The translations under genes and the position numbers were made by a program. A DNA stretch of 64,000 nucleotides, from positions 1 through 64,000 of the forward strand of contig CAYSCX010000010.1 of the NCBI GenBank assembly GCA_964429575.1. The letters run 5' to 3'. The notes below the pieces were generated by a model. That model made no database searches. It had not been told where the DNA came from and saw only the letters and a list, made by a program, of their open reading frames with translations. The DNA is from CAYSCX01 sp964429575 (GTDB taxonomy: Bacteria > Desulfobacterota > Binatia > Binatales > Binataceae). Positions within the stretch are counted from its first letter, which is position 1; each line of letters opens with the position of its first letter. Positions 1-7,777 of the stretch are shown piece after piece.

Positions 1-22
1 TCTTGTCGGCCTTCTCCGCCAT
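1..22 (-). CDS. Start of a truncated leftward gene (possible)
   Basis: On the minus strand an ATG at 22-20 opens a frame that reads M-A-E-K-A-D-K and runs off the left edge. Only seven codons are visible and no clear Shine-Dalgarno precedes them, so the call rests on position and composition. A second ATG at 29-27 opens another frame. A gene beside ssrA could be smpB, but nothing here shows that. Confidence 0.25.
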
Positions 23-154
23 CGGGCATCCAAGTGTATCCGCGCACGGCGCAGCACATAAGGCTGGCGCACCGGTTGCGACAACGGCATGCGGGCCTTA
101 GATTGGTAGTTGCGTAGCCGTTCAATCACTCTCGCATCTAGCTCGCACCAGTGT

Positions 155-512
155 GGGGGCGAACCGGGATCGACGGAGACACGAGGGCAATGGTTGCACG
201 CCGGGGTACTGCTCTCCCGTTAAACAAGCAGACTGCGAAATTTACCCGCAGACAATAACGGTTACGCTCTGGCGGCCTAGCCGCCGCTAGCGTTCCGCCG
301 CCGCTCGCCCACGGCGGCGGGTCGGAACGTCATTTAGTGGGCTGGACGCGACGCCGCCACCGGTCGGGCGGCGCGTCGAGACTTTGGCTGGTTGGCCTTC
401 GCGCAGCCCGTCCGCGGGCGTCGCGACGGCGAGATTAAATCGCGGAATAAGCGTGTAGTGGCCGTTGCCGGAATGCCTTCGGACGGGGGTTCAATTCCCC
501 CCGCCTCCACCA
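155..512 (+). ncRNA. ssrA: tmRNA (transfer-messenger RNA)
   Basis: This RNA rescues ribosomes stalled on broken mRNAs and tags the nascent protein for proteolysis. The 5' end GGGGGCG (155-161) pairs with CGCCTCC (502-508) to form the acceptor stem, followed by an encoded A-CCA at 509-512. The tRNA-like T arm is seen just before the 3' end, with the GGTTCAATTCC loop region at about 487-499. The tag reading frame begins with the resume codon GCA at 248 and gives ADNNGYALAA, ending at TAG 278-280. The length of 358 nt is normal for a one-piece tmRNA. The -ALAA end is the usual protease degron. A weak hairpin (530-549, CGCTGA/TCAGCG) follows but has no U-tract. Confidence 0.97.
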
Positions 513-553
513 AAACAAGCCTGTCCGCACGCTGACTCGTTGATCAGCGCCCC

Positions 554-737
554 TAGCAGGGTGTTGAGAAAAGCCTCTAGTTCCATGCTGGCGGCGACTT
601 GCCCCCAACACCCTGCGTGAAAAGCTTGTCCTGAGCCATGGGCGAAGGATCGGGCTCCTTCCTAATCTTCTCCCCCTCCGGGGGAGACGCGAGAGAGGGA
701 GCAGGATGTTGAAAATGCCTTTTTCAACAGCCTGCTA
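554..737 (-). repeat. Composite palindromic repeat, copy A
   Basis: This copy lies in the opposite orientation to the copies at 34885, 35513 and 54361. Read on the minus strand it has four parts. They are an arm TAGCAGGCTGTTGAAAAA / TTTTCAACATCCTGC, a CTCCCTCTCTCGCGTCTCC / GGGGGAGAAGAT centre, a block with CCTTCGCCCATGGCTCAGG, and a second arm GCAGGGTGTTG / CTCAACACCCTGC. The last bases (735-737) are also the TAG stop codon of the intradiol dioxygenase gene. Confidence 0.9.
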
Positions 738-1604
738 GGGTTTGGACGCCGATTTCGGCCCGAGTACGAAGTCGTACTCGATGGTATCCAGGTTCGCATC
801 GGCGTCGCCGGACCTGTCATCCGATCGCCGATAGCCCACCACCAACGATTGCCTGGACCCGAACACTGCATCCGAGTCGAGGTACGCGTCGCCGTCGATG
901 TACAGCGCCGTGACGAGCGTCTCATGTCCCGGAGCCGACACGATGAAGTGGATATGCGCGGGCCGATACGGATGGCGTGCCAGCGCGGTCAACATCCGCC
1001 CTACCGGACCATCGACGGGTACCGGATAGCTCGAAGGCTTCACCGAACGGAATCTAAAGCGCCCGTCTGCGCCGGTGCGAAACCGGCCGCGCAGGTTCAT
1101 CCCGCGAAGGCTCGGATCCTGGAGATCGTAGAGGCCGCTCGGCGCGGCCTGCCAAACGTCGAGCAACGCGCCCTCGATCGGTCTTCCCTCGATCGACCTG
1201 ACGCGGCCGCGCACGACAATCCGCTCTCCCTTCGTCTCGCCCGCGATGTCCGCGTCGAGCGGCATCTCAGGAGCGCCATCGCGGTAGAACGGACCGAGGA
1301 GACTCGACTCCGTTGTCGTTGGCGGCCGTCCGCGATTCGCAATCAGGTCGACCAACGCGCTCACGCCCAACGTGTCGGAGAGCAGGATGAATTCCTGGCG
1401 TTTGTCGTCGGTCATGTGACCGGTGGCGGTCAGAAACTCGATGCCGGCGCGCCACTCGTCCTGGGCGAGCGACACCTCGCGCACGAACTCGTGCGCGTGA
1501 CGAATCAAGCTCGTCATGATTTCCCGCAGGCGCGAATTCGGCGCATCTTCGAGCCGGCTCAAGGCGACGTCAGTGATGCTATTTTCGGTGAGCGTCTGAA
1601 TCAT
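735..1604 (-). CDS. Intradiol ring-cleavage dioxygenase, hydroxyquinol 1,2-dioxygenase type
   Basis: A non-haem Fe(III) dioxygenase that opens catecholic rings between the two hydroxyls; with hydroxyquinol the product is maleylacetate. The 289-residue protein has the N-terminal helical dimerisation region (1-95), a conserved GPFY at about 104, and the four iron ligands Y159 (GLYD), Y193 (SYPVP), H217 and H219 (PAHIHF). Start 1604 is chosen because the frame upstream lies inside the preceding amidohydrolase gene; the two still overlap by 26 nt, suggesting translational coupling. It is the last gene of the ring-cleavage operon. A maleylacetate reductase in the same operon favours hydroxyquinol over catechol as substrate, but this is inferred. 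Its stop codon lies in repeat copy A. Confidence 0.88.
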   Translation of the reverse strand: MIQTLTENSITDVALSRLEDAPNSRLREIMTSLIRHAHEFVREVSLAQDEWRAGIEFLTATGHMTDDKRQEFILLSDTLGVSALVDLIANRGRPPTTTESSLLGPFYRDGAPEMPLDADIAGETKGERIVVRGRVRSIEGRPIEGALLDVWQAAPSGLYDLQDPSLRGMNLRGRFRTGADGRFRFRSVKPSSYPVPVDGPVGRMLTALARHPYRPAHIHFIVSAPGHETLVTALYIDGDAYLDSDAVFGSRQSLVVGYRRSDDRSGDADANLDTIEYDFVLGPKSASKP

Positions 1605-3102
1605 CGCGGGCACCCGTCGTTGTCGCGCTCTGGGATCTGATCGTTCGCAGCAACCGTTCGACATCCTGCTCTACCCGCGTGCCCTTGAAAAAATCCGGGT
1701 TGACGTCAGTCTTTGCGCGGACCGGATTGACGAACACAAAGTCGCGGAAATCGTTCTCGGTAATCAGGCCGTCTTCCAGCAGCTCGTACGCCTCGTGTGC
1801 GGCGTCGCGCATATCGGGCAAATCCCAATGCCCGATGTCGGAGCTGTAGATCGCGCTCAGCCGGGAGCCCATTGGGTTTTTCGCGGTATCGAATGCGAGC
1901 GCAGCAAGCCGATCATCACCCTCACAGCCGAAGAAAAACTTCGGCACGAACAGATCGCGGATGTCCTGCTTGCCCGCGATTGCGCACTGCGACCATTCGT
2001 CAAGGTCGGCCGGGTTTTCACGCCGGCCCCAGAGCAGATCAGAGCGGTCCTCACCGACGCGCGCGGCCAGCCCGTCTCCATAATCGCTGCCATACTCGCG
2101 AAACAGTTTGCGCATCAGTTCATGGTCGAGATTGGCAGGATCCAAATTCGCCAGCGCTTTCAGATGACGCTTTTCCCAGTGCCCGATCAGGTCCGCGTAC
2201 AGCGTACATGCCCACGCGACTCCGCCCTCGAGAAACGCAAATCGAAGCCCGGGGAAACGCCGCGTCACGCCACCGAGAAACAGCGCTTTGCAGATCGCCT
2301 CACTGGAAGCGGCGAAATGACCGATGTGGTTGTAGATGAAGTTTGAGATCGACGTGCGAGTCCCCAGCCCGCCGGTCGGCGAGTGAAAGGTCGGCGCGAC
2401 CTTCAACTCCAGGCAGCGTGCCCAAACTGGATCGTAATCGTATTCGCTGTCCAGGCAGAAGTTGTCGAGCCAGAACGCATACCGCGCAAATTCGGAGTTC
2501 TTTCGAACAGCCGCCGGTATCGGCCGGCGCGCGAATGCCGGCATGAGTACCGCCTTCAGCCCGAGCTTCGTGACACAATGGTCGAGTTCGTCGATTGCCT
2601 CCTCGGGCGAGTGCATCGGAATCAGCGCGACCGGTGTCATGCGGTCGCTATATTCGCGAAAGATCTCCGCGTGAAGATTGTTGTACGCGCGACAGGACGC
2701 CCTTCGGAGCTCATCGTCCGGGAGGTGCAGCATGAACATGCCGATGCTCGGATAGACAATTGTGAAATCGAGCCCCATCTCGTCCAGCCGCTTGTGAAGC
2801 AGCTTCGGGAGTGAACTGGTGGCGCGGTCGAGAGTATTGCGAGTCGGATGAACCCACCACTGAAGGCGCGGAGTGCGTTCGTCGCGGCGTTGCTCGGGCG
2901 TCTGGCGGTACCATCGAAACGAAAAGGGCGAATCCGGCAGCGACTTGATGCGTTCGACTACGCGGCTGCCCGCGACGCTCTTGAGATGGTCGAAAAACGC
3001 AGGCTCGAACTCCGCGATGTGACCATCCGAGTCGATGATTGGATGTTTGAGCCGGGCCCGGATTGCGGCCGACTTGGAGATGGTTTCGCTGTTGTTGCTC
3101 AT
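1579..3102 (-). CDS. Amidohydrolase-2 family metal-dependent hydrolase/decarboxylase
   Basis: A 507-residue TIM-barrel amidohydrolase. The N-terminal metal site appears as IDSDGH near residue 23-28. Later come a histidine in FHSPTGG (about 240), NHIGHFA, LEGGVAW and the aspartate in SSDIGHWD (about 415). In this superfamily such proteins act as hydrolases or as decarboxylases of dihydroxybenzoates (gamma-resorcylate decarboxylase is a shorter relative). It sits 15 nt behind the maleylacetate reductase gene and overlaps the intradiol dioxygenase gene, so a role in feeding a (poly)hydroxybenzene into the pathway is plausible but unproven. The length exceeds classical gamma-resorcylate decarboxylases (about 330 residues), so the substrate is open. 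Confidence 0.8.
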   Translation of the reverse strand: MSNNSETISKSAAIRARLKHPIIDSDGHIAEFEPAFFDHLKSVAGSRVVERIKSLPDSPFSFRWYRQTPEQRRDERTPRLQWWVHPTRNTLDRATSSLPKLLHKRLDEMGLDFTIVYPSIGMFMLHLPDDELRRASCRAYNNLHAEIFREYSDRMTPVALIPMHSPEEAIDELDHCVTKLGLKAVLMPAFARRPIPAAVRKNSEFARYAFWLDNFCLDSEYDYDPVWARCLELKVAPTFHSPTGGLGTRTSISNFIYNHIGHFAASSEAICKALFLGGVTRRFPGLRFAFLEGGVAWACTLYADLIGHWEKRHLKALANLDPANLDHELMRKLFREYGSDYGDGLAARVGEDRSDLLWGRRENPADLDEWSQCAIAGKQDIRDLFVPKFFFGCEGDDRLAALAFDTAKNPMGSRLSAIYSSDIGHWDLPDMRDAAHEAYELLEDGLITENDFRDFVFVNPVRAKTDVNPDFFKGTRVEQDVERLLRTIRSQSATTTGARDDSDAHRK

Positions 3103-3117
3103 CGTGGCACTCCGCCG

Positions 3118-4179
3118 TCAGCTCCGCGGTCTGCGGCCCTCAAACGCGTCGTCGAGCAGTGCACGAATTCCCTCCCGCGTGATCGGGCGCGGGTTGTAGT
3201 AAGGATTCTCGACGGCGAGGTCGGCGGCTCGATCCAGATCGCCGGCCCGCAATCCGAGATCCTTTAGTGCCATCTTCGCACCGACCGAAACTCCGAGGTC
3301 AAACAAGCCGGCGGATGCTGTGGGCGCGCCGAGCGCTCGCGCGACCCGCTCCATCGCATGCTTGGCAGCCTCGGAGTTGTACGCGACCGCGTGAGGCAGT
3401 ACCGCGGTGTGCGTCTCCGCGTGCGGCAAATTGAACGTCCCGCCAAGCGTATGACAGAGCTTGTGATGGAGCGCCATACCGACGGCGCCGAGTGACGCAC
3501 CCGCAAGCCACGCGCCGTAGAGCGCGCCGGTCCGCGCATCAAGATCGCGCGGCTCTTTCACGACGATCGGAAGATTTCGCGCGAGCGCGCGTATCCCTTC
3601 CTCCGCCATCAACGAGATGATTGGATTCGCATCCTCCGCATAGAGCGCCTCGACACAGTGCGCGACTGCGTTGATGCCGCTGGTGCCCGAAAGCGACGGC
3701 GGCATGCTCAAAGTCAATTCGGGATCATAGATCACGGTCTTCGGCAGCACTCGAAAGTCGCGTCCGGTCTTCTTGACGCCGCCTACGGTCAGTCCCCAGA
3801 TGGGCGTCATCTCCGAGCCCGCGTAAGTTGTGGGCACGGCGAGAATCGGCAAATCCGAGACGAGTGCGATCGCCTTCCCCAGCCCTGTCGTGGAACCTCC
3901 GCCTACTGTCACGCAACAGTCCGCGCCGAGTCGCTTCGCTTCATTACGCGCGTCTTCGGCAGTCTCAATCGGAACGTGCATCACCGCGCGATCGAAGGTC
4001 CCTGCGGCCCGCTTCCCAAGCCGTTGCGAAACTTCGGCTGCCTGGTCGCGCTGTTCCGGTGTCGAAAGCACCAGCGCCCGAGTCGCGCCGAGCCGCGCGA
4101 TTTCTTCTGGGAGCCGTGCGAGGCTGGCGGCCCCGAAGATCACTCGTGCCGGCAATGCCTCGTACGTGAATCGGAGCAT
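3118..4179 (-). CDS. Maleylacetate reductase (iron-containing alcohol dehydrogenase family)
   Basis: It reduces maleylacetate to 3-oxoadipate with NAD(P)H, the common exit step of hydroquinone, hydroxyquinol and chlorocatechol pathways. The 353-residue protein starts at 4179, where the text reads LRFTYEALPARVIFGAAS, the usual N-terminus of this family. The nucleotide loop GGGSTTGLGKA is near residue 94 and PTTYAGSEMTPIWGLT follows. The metal-site histidines lie in INAVAHCVEALY and in the stretch MALHHKLCHTLGG / LPHAETHTAVLPH. It lies 43 nt downstream of the aldehyde dehydrogenase and 15 nt upstream of the amidohydrolase. In the Pseudomonas p-nitrophenol system the equivalent is PnpF. Confidence 0.9.
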   Translation of the reverse strand: MLRFTYEALPARVIFGAASLARLPEEIARLGATRALVLSTPEQRDQAAEVSQRLGKRAAGTFDRAVMHVPIETAEDARNEAKRLGADCCVTVGGGSTTGLGKAIALVSDLPILAVPTTYAGSEMTPIWGLTVGGVKKTGRDFRVLPKTVIYDPELTLSMPPSLSGTSGINAVAHCVEALYAEDANPIISLMAEEGIRALARNLPIVVKEPRDLDARTGALYGAWLAGASLGAVGMALHHKLCHTLGGTFNLPHAETHTAVLPHAVAYNSEAAKHAMERVARALGAPTASAGLFDLGVSVGAKMALKDLGLRAGDLDRAADLAVENPYYNPRPITREGIRALLDDAFEGRRPRS

Positions 4180-4222
4180 CAACCGCTCCTCGCGCGCGGT
4201 CTTGCCGTTCGCCCGGCGACGA

Positions 4223-5692
4223 TCAACGGCGGTAGTAGGGTGGAAGCGCTGCGTCAACGTTGACCCAGACCGACTTCGGCGTCGTGTATTCGTGCATCGC
4301 CTCGAACCCCATGTCGCGTCCATAGCCGGAGTTCCGCACGCCGCCGAACGGCGAACCCGGGTTTGCGCGCTTGTAGCAGTTCACCCACACCATGCCGCTC
4401 ACCAGGTGGCGCGCGATTCGATGTGCCCGGCTCAAGTCACGCGTCCACAGGCCGCCGCCGAGTCCGTACGGAGTGTCATTGGCGATCGCGATTACCTCGT
4501 CGTCGTCGCTAAACGTCGTCACAGTGACGAATGGCCCGAAGACCTCCTCCTGGCACACGCGATCCTTCGGTCGCGCCTTCACCACCGTCGGCAGCACATA
4601 GCATCCCTTTTCTAGTTCGGGATTCTTTGGAATCTCGCCGCCCAACAAGACTTCGCCACCTTGCTCGCGTGCGATCTTGCAATAGCCGATCACGCGATCG
4701 CGATGCGCGAGCGACGTGAGCGGCCCCATCTCGGTCAGGGGGTCGAGCGGATTGCCCAGCTTGATCGAGCGCGCGAGTTTCAGAAACCCGTCGAGGAACC
4801 GCGCTGCGACGCGCTCCTGGAGCAGAAGCCGCGATCCCGCTATGCACGCCTGGCCCTGGTTGTGGAACACCGCGAACGCGCTTCCATTGATCGCGGCATC
4901 GAGGTCGGCATCGTCGAACACAATGTTCGCGCCCTTGCCGCCAAGTTCGAGCTGAAGCCGCTTCAGATTGCCCGCCGACGCTTGCACGATCTTTCGTCCC
5001 GTCACAGTCGAGCCTGTGAACGCGATTTTCTGAACACCCGGATGCTCAGCGAGATGCTGGCCCGCGACGTTGCCGTAACCGGGGACGATGTTGACGACTC
5101 CCGGCGGGAAACCGACTTCGCGCGCAAGTTCCGCGATCTTGAGTGAGCTGAGCGGCGTCAGCTCCGCAGGCTTCAGCACTACGCAATTTCCTGCGGCCAG
5201 CGCCGGTCCCATCTTCCAGCTCGTGAACATGACGGGAAAGTTCCACGGAACGATCTGGCCGACGACGCCCAACGGCTCGCGTACAACGTAGTTGAGAAAG
5301 CCCTGCTCGACCGGCACCACAGTGCCCTGCACCTTGTCCGCCATTCCCCCGAAGTATCGAAACGTCGCGACGGTTCGGGGCACGTCGAGCATCCGGCTAT
5401 CACGAAGCGGGTGCCCGGTATCCATCGATTCGATTCGAGCTAAATCCTCGTGATTCACCTCGATCGCGTCGGCGAGCTTCAGGAGCAATCGGCCACGGTC
5501 TGCAGCGGGTGTGTCGCGCCACGCGGGAAACGCCTTCGACGCGGCCGCTACGGCCCTGTCGATGTCGGCCGCGCGCGCCTCGGAAACCTCGGCGAGCACC
5601 GAGTTGTCGTGAGGATTAAGCACCTCGATTCTGCCGCGGTCTTGCGCATCGACAAACTCACCGCCAATGAAGAGTTTCGTTTGAAACTGCAT
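4223..5692 (-). CDS. NAD(P)+-dependent aldehyde dehydrogenase, probable 4-hydroxymuconic semialdehyde dehydrogenase
   Basis: The reaction is oxidation of an aldehyde to an acid. In this context the likely substrate is 4-hydroxymuconic semialdehyde, the product of hydroquinone cleavage, giving maleylacetate. The 489-residue protein shows NAD-binding VPWNFPVMFTSWKMGPALAA, FTGSTVTGRKI, the general base in LELGGKGANIVF and the nucleophile in GQACIAGSR (about residue 295). The start at 5692 is preceded by GGAAG at 7 nt; upstream residues in the frame are not family-like. It lies between the dioxygenase large subunit (16 nt away) and maleylacetate reductase, the same relation as PnpE in p-nitrophenol clusters. 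Sequence alone would only support a general aldehyde dehydrogenase. Confidence 0.87.
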   Translation of the reverse strand: MQFQTKLFIGGEFVDAQDRGRIEVLNPHDNSVLAEVSEARAADIDRAVAAASKAFPAWRDTPAADRGRLLLKLADAIEVNHEDLARIESMDTGHPLRDSRMLDVPRTVATFRYFGGMADKVQGTVVPVEQGFLNYVVREPLGVVGQIVPWNFPVMFTSWKMGPALAAGNCVVLKPAELTPLSSLKIAELAREVGFPPGVVNIVPGYGNVAGQHLAEHPGVQKIAFTGSTVTGRKIVQASAGNLKRLQLELGGKGANIVFDDADLDAAINGSAFAVFHNQGQACIAGSRLLLQERVAARFLDGFLKLARSIKLGNPLDPLTEMGPLTSLAHRDRVIGYCKIAREQGGEVLLGGEIPKNPELEKGCYVLPTVVKARPKDRVCQEEVFGPFVTVTTFSDDDEVIAIANDTPYGLGGGLWTRDLSRAHRIARHLVSGMVWVNCYKRANPGSPFGGVRNSGYGRDMGFEAMHEYTTPKSVWVNVDAALPPYYRR

Positions 5693-5708
5693 CGGGCGCT
5701 TCCGGCGC

Positions 5709-6686
5709 TCAGAAATCGATCGGAGTCGGCTTGAGCCGCTTCTTCGCGTACAGCTCCGGCAACGTGGCGTCCGCATTCTCCCACACCAGCAGCATCGAGC
5801 GCTTTGGTGAGTAACCCTGATGACGGATGTCGGCCGGCATTGCCGCGACGTCGCCGGCTTTCATCACCGCGCGTGCGCGCGGCGCACCGCTATCGCGGTC
5901 CTGGATGTCCCAATGGATCTCATCGCTCAGCTGCACGAACCACTCCACACGATCGTTGCCGTGGATGACCGGCAGCACGAATTCTTCGGTCGTCGGACAA
6001 AGCAGGCTGTCCTTGACCACCGAGGTTATCGATGGATTCCACGTCACGTCGGATCGCGACAGATAACCGAAGAAGTTGAAGGCGTGGACTTCGTCCTCGA
6101 AGCCGGGTTCGGCGTGGACCTCCGGCTGACGCTGGTCCACATCAACGAACTGGCGATTGACCGGGCTGCCAGCTTCGTCGCTGCGCAGCGGCGTGTCTCC
6201 CTTCAGGCCGACCATTCGTTTCGCGACGACGCGCACGCGCTTGACCGCCGCCCGATTGTTGCCCCGCTTTGGTCCGAAAGCGGTTCCGGTTTCCTCGGGA
6301 GCGGCAAAGGGATCGAAGCCGTCGTTGGTCCAATCGTCGAGCATCTTCTCAAAAGTCGCACGGACCTGTTCGCTCTTGAAATTCTCGACGTGCTCTTTGT
6401 TCTGCGCCCGGTAGCCACCGTTGTACAGTCCGGCGAAGACGTCCACGTTGCCATAGTGGTTGGTCGTCCCGAACACTTCGTCGAAATTGACGATTCCGTA
6501 GAAGAAGTTCCATGCGACATCGCGCATCAGCGCCTTGAGAAACTTGTCGACCGGCAGGGTGTGGGCGCCACCGGGCCAGCCGATATGCACGAAGTACTCG
6601 TCGCGCTCGAAGCGGAACGCGCCGAGCGAGAACTTTCGATAGCCGTATTCGTTTGTGCCGGCTTGAGTCGGCGATGCTGGCGCCAT
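5709..6686 (-). CDS. hapD: Hydroquinone 1,2-dioxygenase, large subunit
   Basis: A member of the two-subunit Fe(II) hydroquinone dioxygenase family (HapCD of Pseudomonas fluorescens, PnpCD of p-nitrophenol degraders), which cleaves hydroquinone to 4-hydroxymuconic semialdehyde. The 325-residue protein has the N-terminal signature TGTNEYGYRKFS in the variant AGTNEYGYRKFSLGAFRF, then DEYFVHIGWPGG, MRDVAWNFFYG and FGTTNHYGNVDVFAGLYNGG. A C-terminal cupin-like half contains LPVIHGNDRVEWFVQLSDE and ADIRHQG. The size fits the 38-kDa subunit. The start at 6686 lies 14 nt behind the small-subunit stop, with AGGAAGGAG nearby. Subunit identity is recognised by pattern, not by alignment. Confidence 0.85.
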   Translation of the reverse strand: MAPASPTQAGTNEYGYRKFSLGAFRFERDEYFVHIGWPGGAHTLPVDKFLKALMRDVAWNFFYGIVNFDEVFGTTNHYGNVDVFAGLYNGGYRAQNKEHVENFKSEQVRATFEKMLDDWTNDGFDPFAAPEETGTAFGPKRGNNRAAVKRVRVVAKRMVGLKGDTPLRSDEAGSPVNRQFVDVDQRQPEVHAEPGFEDEVHAFNFFGYLSRSDVTWNPSITSVVKDSLLCPTTEEFVLPVIHGNDRVEWFVQLSDEIHWDIQDRDSGAPRARAVMKAGDVAAMPADIRHQGYSPKRSMLLVWENADATLPELYAKKRLKPTPIDF

Positions 6687-6700
6687 GTCTGACTCCTTCC

Positions 6701-7192
6701 TCAGCTCTGACAAATATCCTTCCACCGTTCGATCGTGAGTGCGCCCTTGATCGTCTGCAGCAGGATCACTCCCGGCTTCGCCGCATGAAATTGATACGCG
6801 GCGCCCTTGGGCAACAGCGCCATGTGACCGCGACGCGCGACGATGTGCCCCATCCGCCGGCCCTTCGGGTTGCCTTCGAGCATCGTCGTTCCTTCGTGAT
6901 CTTCGGCGACTGCGGGCGTGTCGAGCTTCACGAGCCGAATCTCGACTTCGCCGTCCATCACGATCGCAGCCTCGTCGTGAGACGCCGTGTACCACGGCGA
7001 CGTGCCTTCCGCGCGAATCGCCTCGAGCACGTACTTGAGATTCTTCCCGACCGCCACTTTCTCGTATGGTTCCGACTTCGAAGCGACCTCGTACACATTT
7101 GAGAAAGCATAGTTACGGGGGTCATCGTTGATGACTTGGATGCCGCCCTTCTCGTAATGTCCCAGCGATCCGAAACGCGTCTCACGCCGCAT
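6701..7192 (-). CDS. hapC: Hydroquinone 1,2-dioxygenase, small subunit (cupin)
   Basis: The 163-residue protein (about 18 kDa, as for HapC) is a single cupin. Visible features are RNYAFSNVYEVASKSEPYEKV at 27-47 (abbreviated here), EGTSPWYTASHDEAAIVMDG and the second cupin motif GHMALLPKGAAYQFHAAKPG. It is the first gene of the minus-strand operon and pairs with the large subunit downstream. The ATG at 7192 has AGGAG eight bases upstream. Its first 13 codons are duplicated across the N-run at 7207-7306, but the join restores a single normal 5' end. The promoter should lie in 7362-7777. Confidence 0.83.
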   Translation of the reverse strand: MRRETRFGSLGHYEKGGIQVINDDPRNYAFSNVYEVASKSEPYEKVAVGKNLKYVLEAIRAEGTSPWYTASHDEAAIVMDGEVEIRLVKLDTPAVAEDHEGTTMLEGNPKGRRMGHIVARRGHMALLPKGAAYQFHAAKPGVILLQTIKGALTIERWKDICQS

Positions 7193-7361
7193 TACTTGAA
7201 GCTCCTNNNNNNNNNNNNNNNNNNNNNNNNNNNNNNNNNNNNNNNNNNNNNNNNNNNNNNNNNNNNNNNNNNNNNNNNNNNNNNNNNNNNNNNNNNNNNN
7301 NNNNNNTCGTAATGTCCCAGCGATCCGAAACGCGTCTCACGCCGCATTACTTGAAGCTCCT
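7152..7361. other. Scaffold gap: 100 N flanked by an identical 55-bp sequence
   Basis: Bases 7152-7206 and 7307-7361 are identical over 55 bases, and exactly 100 N (7207-7306) separate them. This is what a scaffolder writes when two contigs end on the same graph overlap. The real sequence most likely runs from 7206 straight to 7362. The second copy gives a spurious 5' end of the small dioxygenase subunit gene and is not annotated as a gene. Confidence 0.93.
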
Positions 7362-7777
7362 CTGATTCGATCTTAAATGCCGCATGATCATTTTCGGCGT
7401 CGGCGCGACCAAGCGCAAAGTTACAAGATGCTGTGCTCCTGATAGTGCCCGGCCCTGCGCACGACGACGCGGCCCCGGTCAGACGCATCGGGCGTGCGCG
7501 CGCTTTTCATTGCACTCTCCGCGCTCGCAAGGTCGGCGAGAGCATCGATTGTGGCTCGATGGCCGCATCACCACGATCGCAATAATTACTTCGTCTGACT
7601 TGATGGCGCTACCTGTACCACCGATCGTATCGACCGCATCGTCGCCCGATTGCTGTAGTATCGCAAGCACATCTCCATGCGCTGCGGCCTTACCGCGCAC
7701 CTCGCGATGCGGGGAGCGAATTTCGATCATCTGGTAAGCTCCGCGTGTCGCGCGGGCGCCTTGCCCGAGTCTGACCG
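7362..7777. other. Divergent intergenic region upstream of ring-cleavage operon and GMC gene
   Basis: About 416 bases lie between two divergently read units and should hold both promoters. No recognisable gene is certain here. One minus-strand frame (7479-7730) is listed separately. I see no clear regulator-binding palindrome. Confidence 0.5.
7479..7730 (-). CDS. Small hypothetical protein (doubtful)
   Basis: An 83-codon frame begins M-I-E-I-R-S-P-H-R-E-V-R-G-K with GGAG 8-9 nt before its ATG. Its middle has a moderately hydrophobic stretch (SDEVIIAIVVM). The C-terminus is Arg/Cys-rich, as expected of random high-GC translation. I recognise no family. The frame lies in what should be the operon promoter region, so it may be chance. 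Confidence 0.22.
   Translation of the reverse strand: MIEIRSPHREVRGKAAAHGDVLAILQQSGDDAVDTIGGTGSAIKSDEVIIAIVVMRPSSHNRCSRRPCERGECNEKRAHARCV

Noticed and set aside
530..549. Terminator after tmRNA
   Set aside because: The 6-bp stem has no U-tract; too weak to list.
849..1640. Long plus-strand frame over the intradiol dioxygenase gene
   Set aside because: It is the antisense shadow of a gene with clear iron ligands; its Arg-rich product has no domains.
7192..7488. Second 5' end of the dioxygenase small subunit gene beyond the N-run
   Set aside because: It comes from the duplicated 55-bp contig end and is not a second gene.
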